Below are positions 18,127 to 26,071 of a stretch of 64,000 nucleotides of DNA, piece by piece. The DNA lies in contig JHYZ01000013.1 of NCBI GenBank assembly GCA_000621185.1, positions 152,162-216,161 of the forward strand, in the 5' to 3' direction. Under the pieces are notes generated by a model that saw only the letters and a program-made list of their open reading frames with translations, was not told where the DNA came from and did no database searches. The translations under genes were made by a program, and so were the position numbers. Every line of letters begins with the position of its first letter. The first letter of the stretch is position 1. The DNA is from Franconibacter pulveris DSM 19144 (GTDB lineage: Bacteria; Pseudomonadota; Gammaproteobacteria; Enterobacterales; Enterobacteriaceae).

Positions 18127-18474
18127 TTACCAACCCGCATTTTGCGGCACGGCAAAGCCACGGCACTGGTATTCCAGTATCACTGATTCGTTCAGACATT
18201 GCGTTCCGCTGATAACAGAGCAGGTTTTTATCGGCTGGCCATAGTTTTCCGCCGTGGCGAAGCCCCACTCCTGACACTGACGCGTGGCGGTACCCTGAGC
18301 GAGATAAGGGTCTGCTTTTGCGTTAAACAAAGCGGGGTCGTTAAAGCCCAGGCGCACCATGCCAGTGAGCTTGTTGCCGCCCACAACTTCGGGGTTTTTC
18401 GTTATGGTACAGCCAGCCAGCAGCAGGGCTGCGAGAAGTATCACGTTGCGCATGTCGGTTCCCGGAGTGTTCAT
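18127..18474 (-). CDS. yecR: YecR-like outer-membrane lipoprotein
   Basis: 115 residues from the first ATG, which has a good GGGAG ribosome site; a second ATG seven codons later (MRNVILLAALLLAGC) would also give a lipoprotein. The lipobox LLLAGC puts the modified cysteine at C22 of the long form. The mature part has four more cysteines (RQCQEWG, KTCSVISGTQCLNES, EYQCRGF) that could form disulfides. E. coli yecR, of unknown function and controlled by FlhDC, lies next to ftnA, which supports this name. I did not find an obvious FlhDC or sigma-28 site on this strand. Confidence 0.78.
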   Translation of the reverse strand: MNTPGTDMRNVILLAALLLAGCTITKNPEVVGGNKLTGMVRLGFNDPALFNAKADPYLAQGTATRQCQEWGFATAENYGQPIKTCSVISGTQCLNESVILEYQCRGFAVPQNAGW

Positions 18475-18603
18475 TCAGCTCCCATCATGGCATAAGCCGA
18501 ACCAATGCAATCGCCCGAAAAGCCCACAGATCATAGCGTTGCCCTGGCGATATTATTATTACCTCACTAAGTTTAGCGGTACTTAATTTTTATGTTCAAT
18601 CAC

Positions 18604-18630
18604 TTAAGTTTCTCCAGGAGATGCCGAAAA
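18604..18630 (+). promoter_or_regulatory. Sigma-28 promoter of the short chemoreceptor
   Basis: TTAAGTTT, exactly 11 bases, GCCGAAAA: two mismatches to TAAAGTTT-N11-GCCGATAA. It lies 107 bases before the ATG of the chemoreceptor and shows that the receptor belongs to the flagellar regulon. The predicted start point near 18637 rules out the longer upstream reading frame. Confidence 0.78.
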
Positions 18631-18737
18631 TAGCGATACGGCACGTTTCTATTCGTACGCAAGAATCACGAATGAAGCAGGAAGGGTGTCGTCATGCCTC
18701 GCATAAGGACGGCATATCTACACACCGAGAAAACACT

Positions 18738-19985
18738 ATGAATTTCATTCGTAATATCAAAATCCGTGCAATGGTGGTCATGATACTTTGTTTTTCCGCC
18801 CTCGCCTGGATTGGCGTTTCCGGATTAACGCTCTGGTTTTTGCATAATCTGGAAGAGAGCCTGACGCTTACCGGGGAGCAAAAATCATGGATAGACGGCG
18901 CCCAGACGCTGCTGATGACCTCCGTTTTAGCCAGTATCGTTATCACGGTCTTTACCGAACGTTACCTCTATTTCTGCCTGGTTAAACCGGTGGATGTTAT
19001 CCGTGAGCATCTGCATGTGCTGGCGCAGGGAGATCTCTCTGCGCCGCTGCGCGATCTTGGCCGCAACTGTATCGGGATGATGGTGCCGCACATCAAAACC
19101 ATGCAGGGGAACTGGGAAAAAACCGTCTCGGACATTCGCAACAGCGCTGATACGATTCGCTCCCACGCCGGCGACGTCACAGGCGTCAACAATGAGCTAT
19201 CGAGCCGTTCTGAACAGCAGGCCGCCGCGCTTGAGCAGACCAGCGCCAGCATGGAGCAGCTCAGCAGCACCGTTAAACTCAATGCTGATAACGCCAGTCA
19301 TGCCAGCCAGCTTGCGCAAAACGCCACGCAAACCGCCATTGAAGGCGGGCAATCTGTTGATCAGGTCATGAAGACGATGTCGGTCATCAGCAGCAGTTCA
19401 CACAAAATCGTCGATATCACTACCGTGATAAACAGCATCGCTTTCCAGACAAATATTCTGGCGCTGAACGCGGCGGTTGAAGCGGCGCGCGCGGGCGAGC
19501 AGGGGCGCGGTTTCGCCGTTGTGGCAAGCGAGGTGCGCAACCTCGCAAGCCGCAGCGCCCAGGCGGCGAAAGAGATTGAAACCTTGCTTAACGAGTCAGT
19601 CAGCAACATCAATACCGGCTCGGATCAGGTAAAAAAAGCGGGCGAAGCGATGAGCAAAATTCTTCGCGCCGTGCAGCAGGTCAATGACATCATGGGCGAG
19701 ATCGCCAGCGCGTCCGGCGAACAGAGCAAAGGCATCAGCCAGGTGGGCATTGCTGTGAAAGAGATGGATAGCGTTACCCAGCAGAATGTGCATCTGGTTC
19801 AGCAGTCCGTACTTTCTTCGGCGGATCTGGAGAAGCAGGCTGTACGCCTTAACGAAGTTTTAGCGCTGTTCCGCATCGCTCAGTCTGCGCAGACAAAAGC
19901 CGTACCGACTGTTGTTAAAACCGCTTCGGTCACCCCATCCATACGCTCCCCGCTAGCCGCAGAGGAAAACTGGGAAACATTCTGA
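18738..19985 (+). CDS. Methyl-accepting chemotaxis protein with a very short periplasmic part
   Basis: 415 residues from the ATG at 18738 (MNFIRNIKIRAMVVMILCFS). Two membrane helices (about 10-34 and 54-76) are separated by only some 20 residues, so there is no room for a four-helix ligand domain like that of Tar. A short HAMP-like segment leads to a full signalling domain with the hairpin tip ([20 protein letters not shown], then [19 protein letters not shown]). The C-terminus is NWETF, the docking pentapeptide for CheR and CheB, so it can be adapted as a high-abundance receptor. The stimulus may be membrane or redox state, or a partner protein; that is inference. Expressed from a sigma-28 promoter. 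Confidence 0.92.
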   Translation: MNFIRNIKIRAMVVMILCFSALAWIGVSGLTLWFLHNLEESLTLTGEQKSWIDGAQTLLMTSVLASIVITVFTERYLYFCLVKPVDVIREHLHVLAQGDLSAPLRDLGRNCIGMMVPHIKTMQGNWEKTVSDIRNSADTIRSHAGDVTGVNNELSSRSEQQAAALEQTSASMEQLSSTVKLNADNASHASQLAQNATQTAIEGGQSVDQVMKTMSVISSSSHKIVDITTVINSIAFQTNILALNAAVEAARAGEQGRGFAVVASEVRNLASRSAQAAKEIETLLNESVSNINTGSDQVKKAGEAMSKILRAVQQVNDIMGEIASASGEQSKGISQVGIAVKEMDSVTQQNVHLVQQSVLSSADLEKQAVRLNEVLALFRIAQSAQTKAVPTVVKTASVTPSIRSPLAAEENWETF

Positions 19986-20139
19986 CGCCGTTTGGTGGGC
20001 GAAAAGCAAAACTGTGAGGCCTATGCACTTTTATAAAACATTTTTTCATTTAATTTGAAAGTGCGTTTGGTGAATAGTATGTTTACCTCATGGTTTGCTA
20101 TTCGTGGCGGGGAAACCCGCGTACCCTCAGGAGGAAAGA

Positions 20140-20778
20140 ATGAAAATTGCACTGATGATGGAAAACAGTCAGGCGGCGAAAAACGCCATCATCTACAAAG
20201 AACTCAAGGCGGTTGCGGATGAGAAAGACTATCCGGTTTTCAACGTCGGCATGAGCGATGAGCAGGATCATCACCTGACCTATATCCATCTGGGGATCAT
20301 GGCGAGCATTCTGCTGAACGCAAAAGCGGTGGATTTCGTTATCACCGGTTGCGGCACCGGCCAGGGCGCGCTGATGTCCCTGAACATTCATCCGGGCGTG
20401 GTGTGCGGCTACTGTATCGATCCGGCGGACGCTTTCTTGTTCGCGCAGATCAACAACGGCAACGCGCTGGCGCTGCCTTTCGCAAAAGGCTTCGGCTGGG
20501 GCGCGGAGCTGAACGTGCGATTTATCTTCGAAAAAGCATTCTCCGGTCGTAAAGGCGAGGGTTATCCGCCGGAGCGTAAAGAGCCGCAGGTACGCAACGC
20601 GGGCATCCTTAACCAGGTGAAAGCCGCCGTCGTGAAAGAGAACTATCTGGATACCCTGCGCGCTATCGACCGCGAGCTGGTAAAAACGGCAGTTTCTGGC
20701 GAGCGTTTCCAGAAATGCTTCTTTGAGAACTGCCAGAACAAAGAGATTGAAGCTTTCGTACGCGAAGTACTGGGCTGA
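20140..20778 (+). CDS. RpiB/LacA/LacB-family sugar-phosphate isomerase
   Basis: 212 residues from the ATG at 20140, which has a perfect AGGAGG ribosome site. The family isomerises ribose 5-phosphate/ribulose 5-phosphate or other sugar phosphates. The N-terminal 140 residues show the family core: MKIALMMENSQAAKNAIIYK and VDFVITGCGTGQGALMSLNI with a cysteine at the usual active-site position, then GVVCGYCIDPADAFLFAQIN. About 60 residues are added at the C-terminus (ERFQKCFFENCQNKEIEAFV) compared with RpiB of about 150 residues. No sugar transporter or kinase stands next to it, so the substrate is not evident. Confidence 0.85.
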   Translation: MKIALMMENSQAAKNAIIYKELKAVADEKDYPVFNVGMSDEQDHHLTYIHLGIMASILLNAKAVDFVITGCGTGQGALMSLNIHPGVVCGYCIDPADAFLFAQINNGNALALPFAKGFGWGAELNVRFIFEKAFSGRKGEGYPPERKEPQVRNAGILNQVKAAVVKENYLDTLRAIDRELVKTAVSGERFQKCFFENCQNKEIEAFVREVLG

Positions 20779-20791
20779 TTTTTATCACACG

Positions 20792-20817
20792 AAAACCAGC
20801 GCCCGGGCGCTGGTTTT
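20792..20817. terminator. Bidirectional terminator between the isomerase and MFS genes
   Basis: Perfect 13-bp palindrome AAAACCAGCGCCC / GGGCGCTGGTTTT with T runs on both strands. The stop codon of the convergent MFS gene (20818-20820) abuts it. Confidence 0.9.
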
Positions 20818-22239
20818 TTATGAACGTTTTTCAGAAACCGCTGCTCCGGCCTGACGCGCCAGACGCAGCGTATCGATTAATCCCACCAGACAAATCAGCG
20901 CAATCCAGACAAACGCCAGACGAAAACTCACACCCGGCAGGCTTTCCAGCGAAAACCAGCGGCTCATCAGTTCACCAAGCCGGATGCCAATCGCCCCAAG
21001 CGTAATGCCAAGCCCGACCGCCAGTTGCGTGGCGGTGCTGAACAGCGTATTGGCGTAGCTCATCTGTGGCGAGGGCACATCGGCGAAGGCGAGGGTGCTG
21101 ACTCCCGTAAACTGAATAGAGCGAAAAACGCCGCCCAGATAAAGAATGACCAGTATCAGCCAGAGAGGCGTTTGCGGCGTCAGGAACGCACAGGCGAGCA
21201 ACGCCGCCACGTTCAGCAGGCCGTTTATCAGCAGCAATTTCTTAAACCCCAGCGTGCGGATAAGCGGCGTAGTGGCTGGTTTTATCATGAGGTTACCGGC
21301 AAACACCGCCAGCACCAGCAAGCCCGAGTGAAACGCATCCATGCCGAAGCCCACCTGGAACAGCAGCGGTAATAAGAAGGGCACAGCGCTGATGGAGGCG
21401 CGGAACAGCGAGCCGCCAAACATCGTTACGCGAAAGGTCTGCACCCGCATCGCGTCAAGACGAATCAAAGGATAGCGTGCGCGCTGAAAATGACGCAGCG
21501 CAAACCACAGCGCGCCGCCGCCAGCGACCAGCAACGCGCCAGCAAGCGTGAGATCCGGCTGCTCTGTACCAAGGAGCTCCATCATGTAGACCAGCGCAAC
21601 CATCGCCACGGCAGTCGCGATAAAGCCTTGCGTATCGAAAGGTCGACGCTCCTCTTCGCGAATATCAGGAATAATGCGTAACGCAAGCCACATCGCCAGC
21701 AGTCCAGGCGGCAGGTTGATAAAGAAGATCCAGCGCCAGGTGGCGTAGCTGGTGATAAAGCCGCCCAGCGGCGGGCCGATAATCGGGGCGACCAGCGCGG
21801 GCCAGGTAAGAGTGGCGATAGCGCCTATCAGCTGATGTTTGGGCGTAGTGCGCAGCACCGCTAATCGCCCGACAGGTACCATCAGCGCGCCGCCCACGCC
21901 CTGCAAAATACGCATGGCGACAAAAACTTCCAGGCTTTCAGCGAGGCCGCAAAGCACCGAAGCGAGAGTAAAAATACCCAGCGCAATCGTAAACACCACG
22001 CGGGCGCCGAAGCGGTCCGCTATCCAGCCGCTGGCGGGGATCAGCACGGCAAGCGTAAGCAGGTAAGCGCTGATACCAATATTGAGATCTACCGCCTGCA
22101 CGCCAAAGGTGCGGGCCATCTCCGGCAGCGCTGTGGCGATAACGGTGCCGTCGAGAAACTCCATAAAAAAGGCGCCTGCCACCAGCAGGGCCGCAGGTGA
22201 AAGACCGCGGCTTGTCGTCGCGCCTGCGCTACCACTCAT
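20818..22239 (-). CDS. MFS drug/metabolite exporter of the DHA2 (EmrB/MdtD-like) family
   Basis: 473 residues, predicted with 14 membrane helices. The first helix carries FFMEFLDGTVIATALPEMAR, the DHA2 signature; GWIADRFGAR is the loop 2-3 motif A; RILQGVGGALMVPVGRLAVL is motif C of proton-driven exporters. It resembles E. coli MdtD in length and motifs but is clearly a different gene. It probably exports a toxic compound in exchange for protons; the substrate cannot be told. It is monocistronic, with no regulator adjacent, and divergent from azuC. Confidence 0.87.
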   Translation of the reverse strand: MSGSAGATTSRGLSPAALLVAGAFFMEFLDGTVIATALPEMARTFGVQAVDLNIGISAYLLTLAVLIPASGWIADRFGARVVFTIALGIFTLASVLCGLAESLEVFVAMRILQGVGGALMVPVGRLAVLRTTPKHQLIGAIATLTWPALVAPIIGPPLGGFITSYATWRWIFFINLPPGLLAMWLALRIIPDIREEERRPFDTQGFIATAVAMVALVYMMELLGTEQPDLTLAGALLVAGGGALWFALRHFQRARYPLIRLDAMRVQTFRVTMFGGSLFRASISAVPFLLPLLFQVGFGMDAFHSGLLVLAVFAGNLMIKPATTPLIRTLGFKKLLLINGLLNVAALLACAFLTPQTPLWLILVILYLGGVFRSIQFTGVSTLAFADVPSPQMSYANTLFSTATQLAVGLGITLGAIGIRLGELMSRWFSLESLPGVSFRLAFVWIALICLVGLIDTLRLARQAGAAVSEKRS

Positions 22240-22353
22240 CGCTACCGTCCCGTTAAAAAAAATGAGTAAATTTATACCTGACAGTTTAAAGGGTAACCGA
22301 TGGATTTATTTATGTTTTTTTAACAAATATGCGCAAAACGTTAACTTTATTGG

Positions 22354-22369
22354 TGTGATATTCATCACA
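22354..22369. promoter_or_regulatory. CRP-cAMP binding site upstream of azuC
   Basis: TGTGA, 6 bases, TCACA: a perfect match to the CRP consensus half-sites. It lies seven bases upstream of the -35-like element of azuC, so CRP could control azuC or the divergent MFS gene. Confidence 0.85.
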
Positions 22370-22375
22370 AACCTG

Positions 22376-22403
22376 TTGATTTTTGTGATGGTGGTCATAT
22401 TAT
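22376..22403 (+). promoter_or_regulatory. Candidate sigma-70 promoter of azuC
   Basis: TTGATT, 16 bases, TATTAT, giving a start near 22410 and a leader of about 43 bases. The CRP site is then centred near -49. Confidence 0.6.
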
Positions 22404-22452
22404 TAGCCCATCGCAACACGTTATCTGCATAAAAACAAATTCGGAGCACATC

Positions 22453-22536
22453 ATGAAATTCCGTAAAATCCTGAAAAGCATGTTCGAAAACTACTGCAAG
22501 ACTTTCAAAGACGTACCGCCAGGCGCTATGTTCTGA
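22453..22536 (+). CDS. azuC: Small membrane-associated protein AzuC (dual-function AzuCR RNA)
   Basis: A 27-residue ORF beginning MKFRKILKSMFENY and ending DVPPGAMF, nearly identical to the 28-residue AzuC of E. coli. The ribosome site CGGAG lies eight bases upstream. The amphipathic, basic N-terminus fits peripheral membrane binding. In E. coli the transcript also works as a base-pairing RNA, and the peptide interacts with the glycerol-3-phosphate dehydrogenase GlpD. The gene keeps its neighbour yecJ and ends at a terminator seven bases after the stop, so the transcript would be about 155 bases. It is too short for most gene finders. Confidence 0.93.
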   Translation: MKFRKILKSMFENYCKTFKDVPPGAMF

Positions 22537-22542
22537 TAAAAA

Positions 22543-22566
22543 AAACCTGCTTCGGCAGGTTTTTTT
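22543..22566 (+). terminator. Rho-independent terminator of azuC
   Basis: AAACCTGC, TTCG tetraloop, GCAGGTTT and a T tract. A stable UUCG-capped stem, expected for the 3' end of a small regulatory RNA. Confidence 0.94.
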
Positions 22567-22674
22567 GTGCTTTCACTTTATCTCTCCTTTTCCGTTTCGA
22601 CTACCTCCGCGTTTTACTACCGTTTTTCCCGAGGTGCCGCTACTATGGCCGCCACGAAACGTAAGGAGTGAGAA

Positions 22675-22923
22675 ATGTCGAAAGTTTTTACCGCCGAAGA
22701 AGAGCTGCAATCTGACATCGTAGCGTGCCAGCTGGTTATCAAGCAGATCCTGGATGTCATTGACGTGATTGCGCCGGTTGAAGTGCGTGAGAAGATGGCG
22801 AACCAGCTTAAGGCTATCGATTTTACCGGTCATCCTGCCGCCGATGCGGTTACGCTGCGCGCGGTACAAAAAGCGGTGGCGTTGATTGAGCTGAAATTCA
22901 CCCCACAAAACGAAGCGCATTAA
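22675..22923 (+). CDS. yecJ: Conserved small protein YecJ (DUF2766)
   Basis: 82 residues, full length for the family: [40 protein letters not shown] and the C-terminus [14 protein letters not shown] align with E. coli YecJ. The function is unknown; it is a predicted helical cytoplasmic protein. The ribosome site is AAGGAG. It follows azuC as in E. coli and ends at a strong bidirectional terminator. Confidence 0.92.
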   Translation: MSKVFTAEEELQSDIVACQLVIKQILDVIDVIAPVEVREKMANQLKAIDFTGHPAADAVTLRAVQKAVALIELKFTPQNEAH

Positions 22924-22924
22924 T

Positions 22925-22950
22925 AAAACGGCCTCCTGTGAGGCCGTTTT
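22925..22950. terminator. Bidirectional terminator between yecJ and the Dcu transporter
   Basis: AAAACGGCCTC, CTGT loop, GAGGCCGTTTT: an 11-bp perfect stem with T runs on both strands, directly after the yecJ stop. Confidence 0.93.
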
Positions 22951-22968
22951 GCTATCTCTTCACGGTAG

Positions 22969-24312
22969 TTAAAAGAAAAGCTGTACCAGCATGTAGCTGG
23001 CTGCGCAGGCGCAGCTTACGCCAATCAGTCCCGGCAGAATAAAGCTGTGGTTGAGAATGAATTTGCCGATGCGCGTGGTGCCGGAACGGTCAAAGCCGAT
23101 GCAGGCGAGGTCGCTTGGGTAGGTTGGTAAAATAAAGTAGCCGTAAGAGGCAGGGAAGAAGGCCACCAGCATTTTGGGCTCCACGCCCAGCATCAGCCCC
23201 ATGGGGGCGACGGCCGTCAGCGCCGCCGCCTGGCTGTTCACCAGCTTCGACACCAAAAAAAGCACCAGCGCATATGTCCACGGATGGCTTTGCACGACGC
23301 CTTCCAGCGCCAGTTTCAGCCCTTCCAGGTGCGCCTGAAAAAAGGTGTCGCTCATCCAGGCGACGCCAAACACCGAGAAAATCGCCACCATGCCCGCTTT
23401 AAATACTGCGCCGCTGGAGATAGTGGCGGCATTCACTTTACACACCACCAACATGACCGCGCCGGCAATCAACATCATCATCTGGATCACAAGGTTCATG
23501 GAAAGCGGCTTCAGCGCGCCTTTGATTTCAAATGCCGGGCGCAGCGCGGGCAGCGCGCCGAGCAACACTACGACCAGGATGCCGGTAAAAAAGATCCAGG
23601 TTGACCAATAGGCTTCGCGAGGGAAGCGCTGGTTCATCAGCGTCTCGCTGGCGCCGTAAATATAGTCGCGCTGTTTGGGATCGCGAATACGGGCCTGGAA
23701 AGCGTCGTCGTCCGCCAGGTCTTTACCCCGGCGCAGGCTCCAGAGCGCGGCGATCAGCACGCCAAACAGCGAGGCAGGCACCGAAACCGCGAGAATTTCC
23801 AGAATCCCCCATGCCTGACCTACGCCATGCCGGGCGCCGATAATGGAGACCAGCGACACCACGGCCACCGAAACAGGAGAGGCGGTAATCGCCATCTGCG
23901 AGGCAATCGAGGCCACCGCCATCGGCCGCTCCGGGCGGATGTTCTTTTTCAGCGCAATGTCCGCGATGATGGGAAACATGGTGTAAACGACGTGACCGGT
24001 GCCGCACAAAAACGTCAGCGACCAGGTGGTGAAAGGGGCGAGCAGGGTAATGTGCTGCGGGTGGCGGCGCAGCAGTTTTTCGGCAAACTGCATCATCACG
24101 TTCAGCCCGCCTGCGGTTTGCAGCGTGGCGGCGCAGCCGATGACCGCAAGGATGGTGAGCATCACGTCCACCGGCGGCTTGCCGGGCTCAAGGCCAAAAA
24201 CAAAGGTCAGGATAAAAAGACCGACGCCGCTGATTAAACCGAGCCCCATGCCGCCAAAACGCGTACCCACTAACAGACAAAGAATAATGACTATAAATTC
24301 AATGGTTATCAT
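22969..24312 (-). CDS. dcuB: Anaerobic C4-dicarboxylate transporter, DcuA/DcuB family
   Basis: 447 residues, close to E. coli DcuB (446). It is an inner-membrane protein with 10 to 12 helices that exchanges fumarate, malate or aspartate for succinate during fumarate respiration. Family signatures: LQPGK-like segment LEPGKPPVDVMLTILAV, CGTGHVVYTMFPII, KLVNSQAAALTAVAPMG and FILPTYPSDLACIGFDRSGT. No dcuSR sensor pair or fumarase is adjacent, unlike dcuB-fumB in E. coli, so it may be an extra paralogue and the symbol is by similarity only. An FNR site was looked for upstream and not found. Confidence 0.85.
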   Translation of the reverse strand: MITIEFIVIILCLLVGTRFGGMGLGLISGVGLFILTFVFGLEPGKPPVDVMLTILAVIGCAATLQTAGGLNVMMQFAEKLLRRHPQHITLLAPFTTWSLTFLCGTGHVVYTMFPIIADIALKKNIRPERPMAVASIASQMAITASPVSVAVVSLVSIIGARHGVGQAWGILEILAVSVPASLFGVLIAALWSLRRGKDLADDDAFQARIRDPKQRDYIYGASETLMNQRFPREAYWSTWIFFTGILVVVLLGALPALRPAFEIKGALKPLSMNLVIQMMMLIAGAVMLVVCKVNAATISSGAVFKAGMVAIFSVFGVAWMSDTFFQAHLEGLKLALEGVVQSHPWTYALVLFLVSKLVNSQAAALTAVAPMGLMLGVEPKMLVAFFPASYGYFILPTYPSDLACIGFDRSGTTRIGKFILNHSFILPGLIGVSCACAASYMLVQLFF

Positions 24313-24508
24313 AACTGTCCCTGGCTAATAAAATAAAAACAACACAAATCATCACATATTGTGTGGTTAATCATTGGGAGCCAGATCAGAAATGTTAAGC
24401 GCGCTTCGTTTGTTAATAGTTACAACATACTATCAGGTGGAAATTCATAGCTTAGCGCCGCAGGCGAGCAAAAGCCCGAACTAAGCCGGGCCAGGGAGGG
24501 GAGCAATA

Positions 24509-25021
24509 TTAAACAGAAGAGTGATGTTCGTAATTTACCAGGTTGAGAAAGCCTCGATCGGTATCTGCCAGCGGCACGCCTTCGCGCGAGGCGGCGCGAA
24601 CCTCTTCCAGCAGCGCCTGTAAAAACTGTCTGTTCTCAGCATGACTGGCGGCCAGCGACTCCAGCACGCGGCATGTGGCGTCGTCGTGACAATCTTTTGC
24701 CAGAAGCGTGAGATCAGAAAGGCTTGCGCTCCGTTGTTTAAGATCCTCAAGGGTACGCAGGAACAGTTCTTCCAGCGAACGGCAGTCGCAGGCGGAAACG
24801 GGGGTTGCGCCAATGATCGGGTCGGCGCCTTCCTGCTTCATATAGTCGAATAGCGACATCATCTGTGTGACATTATTTTTCGCCTGGTTGCGCAGAAACG
24901 TCGCGGCGCCATTGAGATTATGTTCCGTACACCAGTCACTAAGTCGAAGATAAAGATGGGAGGCGTTAAACTCGCGATTTACCTGCGCATTGAGTTTTTG
25001 AAAAATTTCACGGGTCGGTAT
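24509..25021 (-). CDS. ftnB: Ferritin-like protein FtnB with a non-standard start
   Basis: About 170 residues in the conserved part, against 167 in E. coli FtnB. The helical ferritin fold is evident (NREFNASHLYLRLSDWCTEH, TQMMSLFDYMKQEGADPI). The diiron ligands E50 and H53 of FtnA are replaced by N and Q (KNNVTQMM), as is also true of E. coli FtnB, so classical ferroxidase activity is doubtful; in Salmonella FtnB helps repair iron-sulfur clusters. There is no in-frame ATG. The only good ribosome site (AAGGA, seven bases away) precedes an ATA codon at 25019-25021, where alignment with E. coli places the start. The alternative is a TTG at 25073-25075, giving 188 residues but no ribosome site. 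In E. coli ftnB also lies next to araFGH. Confidence 0.82.
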   Translation of the reverse strand: MPTREIFQKLNAQVNREFNASHLYLRLSDWCTEHNLNGAATFLRNQAKNNVTQMMSLFDYMKQEGADPIIGATPVSACDCRSLEELFLRTLEDLKQRSASLSDLTLLAKDCHDDATCRVLESLAASHAENRQFLQALLEEVRAASREGVPLADTDRGFLNLVNYEHHSSV

Positions 25022-25075
25022 AAAAACATCCTTATTCAGCGAGTGAATGTCGTGTTTGTTGGCGCCGCCGGGCAA

Positions 25076-25521
25076 GCACGTTTAGCGTTGCACTTAATAA
25101 AATATTTAATCTCAGTAAGTTAGCGCTTTCGCCTGGCTTTTTTACTTCTCTCTTCTGCCGTGCTGGCGCCAGGGTCACTATCAGAATACGTCGCGACCTT
25201 AATAGCGCACCTTTTCGGGGGTCTTCTTTTTACAACTGCTTACACTTACTCTTTTTGCGTGTATTGGCTGTACTAACAAATAAATGAAGGAGGGTTTTAT
25301 TGATATAGGCGCTAACGGAGCAAGCCGGCGTTTAGGGTAGGCCTCTCTGACAGGATAGCGACGACGTTGTCTGTGTTGATGCGCTGGTGAAGGCTTCTCT
25401 GCGTCAGGGGCTTTGGACTTTACGCGGCCCCTTGCTGCCCGTCTGCTGGAAGACGCGCCCGTACGTGAGCATGCCGGGCCTATCTGTCAGGCCTGGTAAA
25501 CGCGCATCCCCGCGCCGCTGG
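25076..25521. other. Gene-free stretch between ftnB and the cupin gene, possible coding remnants
   Basis: About 450 bases. Around 25285-25310 a GGAGGG ribosome-like sequence and ATG open a frame reading MKEGFIDIGANGASRRLG before a stop, and a second frame near 25470-25500 ends LLEDAPVREHAGPICQAW. Both have gene-like codon use but neither is long enough to be a gene, and I cannot assign them to a family. This may be a decayed gene or chance. Confidence 0.3.
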
Positions 25522-25529
25522 CTATACTT
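25522..25529 (+). promoter_or_regulatory. Sigma-S-like -10 element of the cupin gene
   Basis: CTATACTT 27 bases before the start codon, preceded by GG. It is the same CTATACT core as the otsBA promoter in this window and suggests stationary-phase expression. Confidence 0.5.
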
Positions 25530-25555
25530 TTAGTTTTAAGCGAGCTGGGGGCTCT

Positions 25556-26071
25556 ATGAACCATTACGAAACGCTTTATTTAACGCAACCCAGCGGCGGC
25601 GTGCCTAATAATCCGCTGCCGCTTTTGCTTTATCGCCAGGTTATGCCGCAGGACGCGCGAGACAGCGCCGCCTGGTTTGAAGCTGTTTTCGACAAGAACG
25701 ACTGGCCGCCGCGCTGGCGTTATCCTGTTTTTACCTATACCCATTTTCACACCAACACGCATGAAGTGCTGGGTATTTACGCCGGCGAAGCGGATATTCA
25801 ACTCGGCGGTGAAACCGGCCCGGTGGTGCACCTGAAAAGAGGCGATGCGGTACTCATTCCGGCGGGCGTCGGCCATAAGCAAATTCGCGCCAGCGATGAT
25901 TTTATGGCGGTTGGCGCTTATCCCCCTCATCTCTCCCCCGATAAGTACCTCGACCAACCGGAACAGCTGCAGGAAACGTTAAAAAATGTCGCCCAGGTCG
26001 CCATTGCGCACAGCGATCCGCTTTTCGGCAGCGCAGGCGGTTTGCTCGAAGCGTGGAACCGCCAGGACTGA
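25556..26071 (+). CDS. Cupin-domain protein (YjlB-like)
   Basis: 171 residues. A single cupin barrel with both motifs: HFHTNTHEVLGIYAG (metal ligands H, H and E) and, about 20 residues later, GDAVLIPAGVGHK with the third histidine. The family (Bacillus YjlB type) binds a divalent metal; its substrate is not known, and sugar or small-molecule sensing or isomerisation are possibilities. The ribosome site GGGG is close to the ATG. It lies upstream of the arabinose transporter in the same direction, but 270 bases separate it from araF, so it is probably not co-transcribed. The promoter resembles a sigma-S one. Confidence 0.82.
   Translation: MNHYETLYLTQPSGGVPNNPLPLLLYRQVMPQDARDSAAWFEAVFDKNDWPPRWRYPVFTYTHFHTNTHEVLGIYAGEADIQLGGETGPVVHLKRGDAVLIPAGVGHKQIRASDDFMAVGAYPPHLSPDKYLDQPEQLQETLKNVAQVAIAHSDPLFGSAGGLLEAWNRQD

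Noticed and set aside
18621..18737. Upstream extension of the short chemoreceptor by 39 residues
   Set aside because: The extension begins within the -10 element of the sigma-28 promoter and has no family similarity; the conserved start is MNFIRNIKIRAM.
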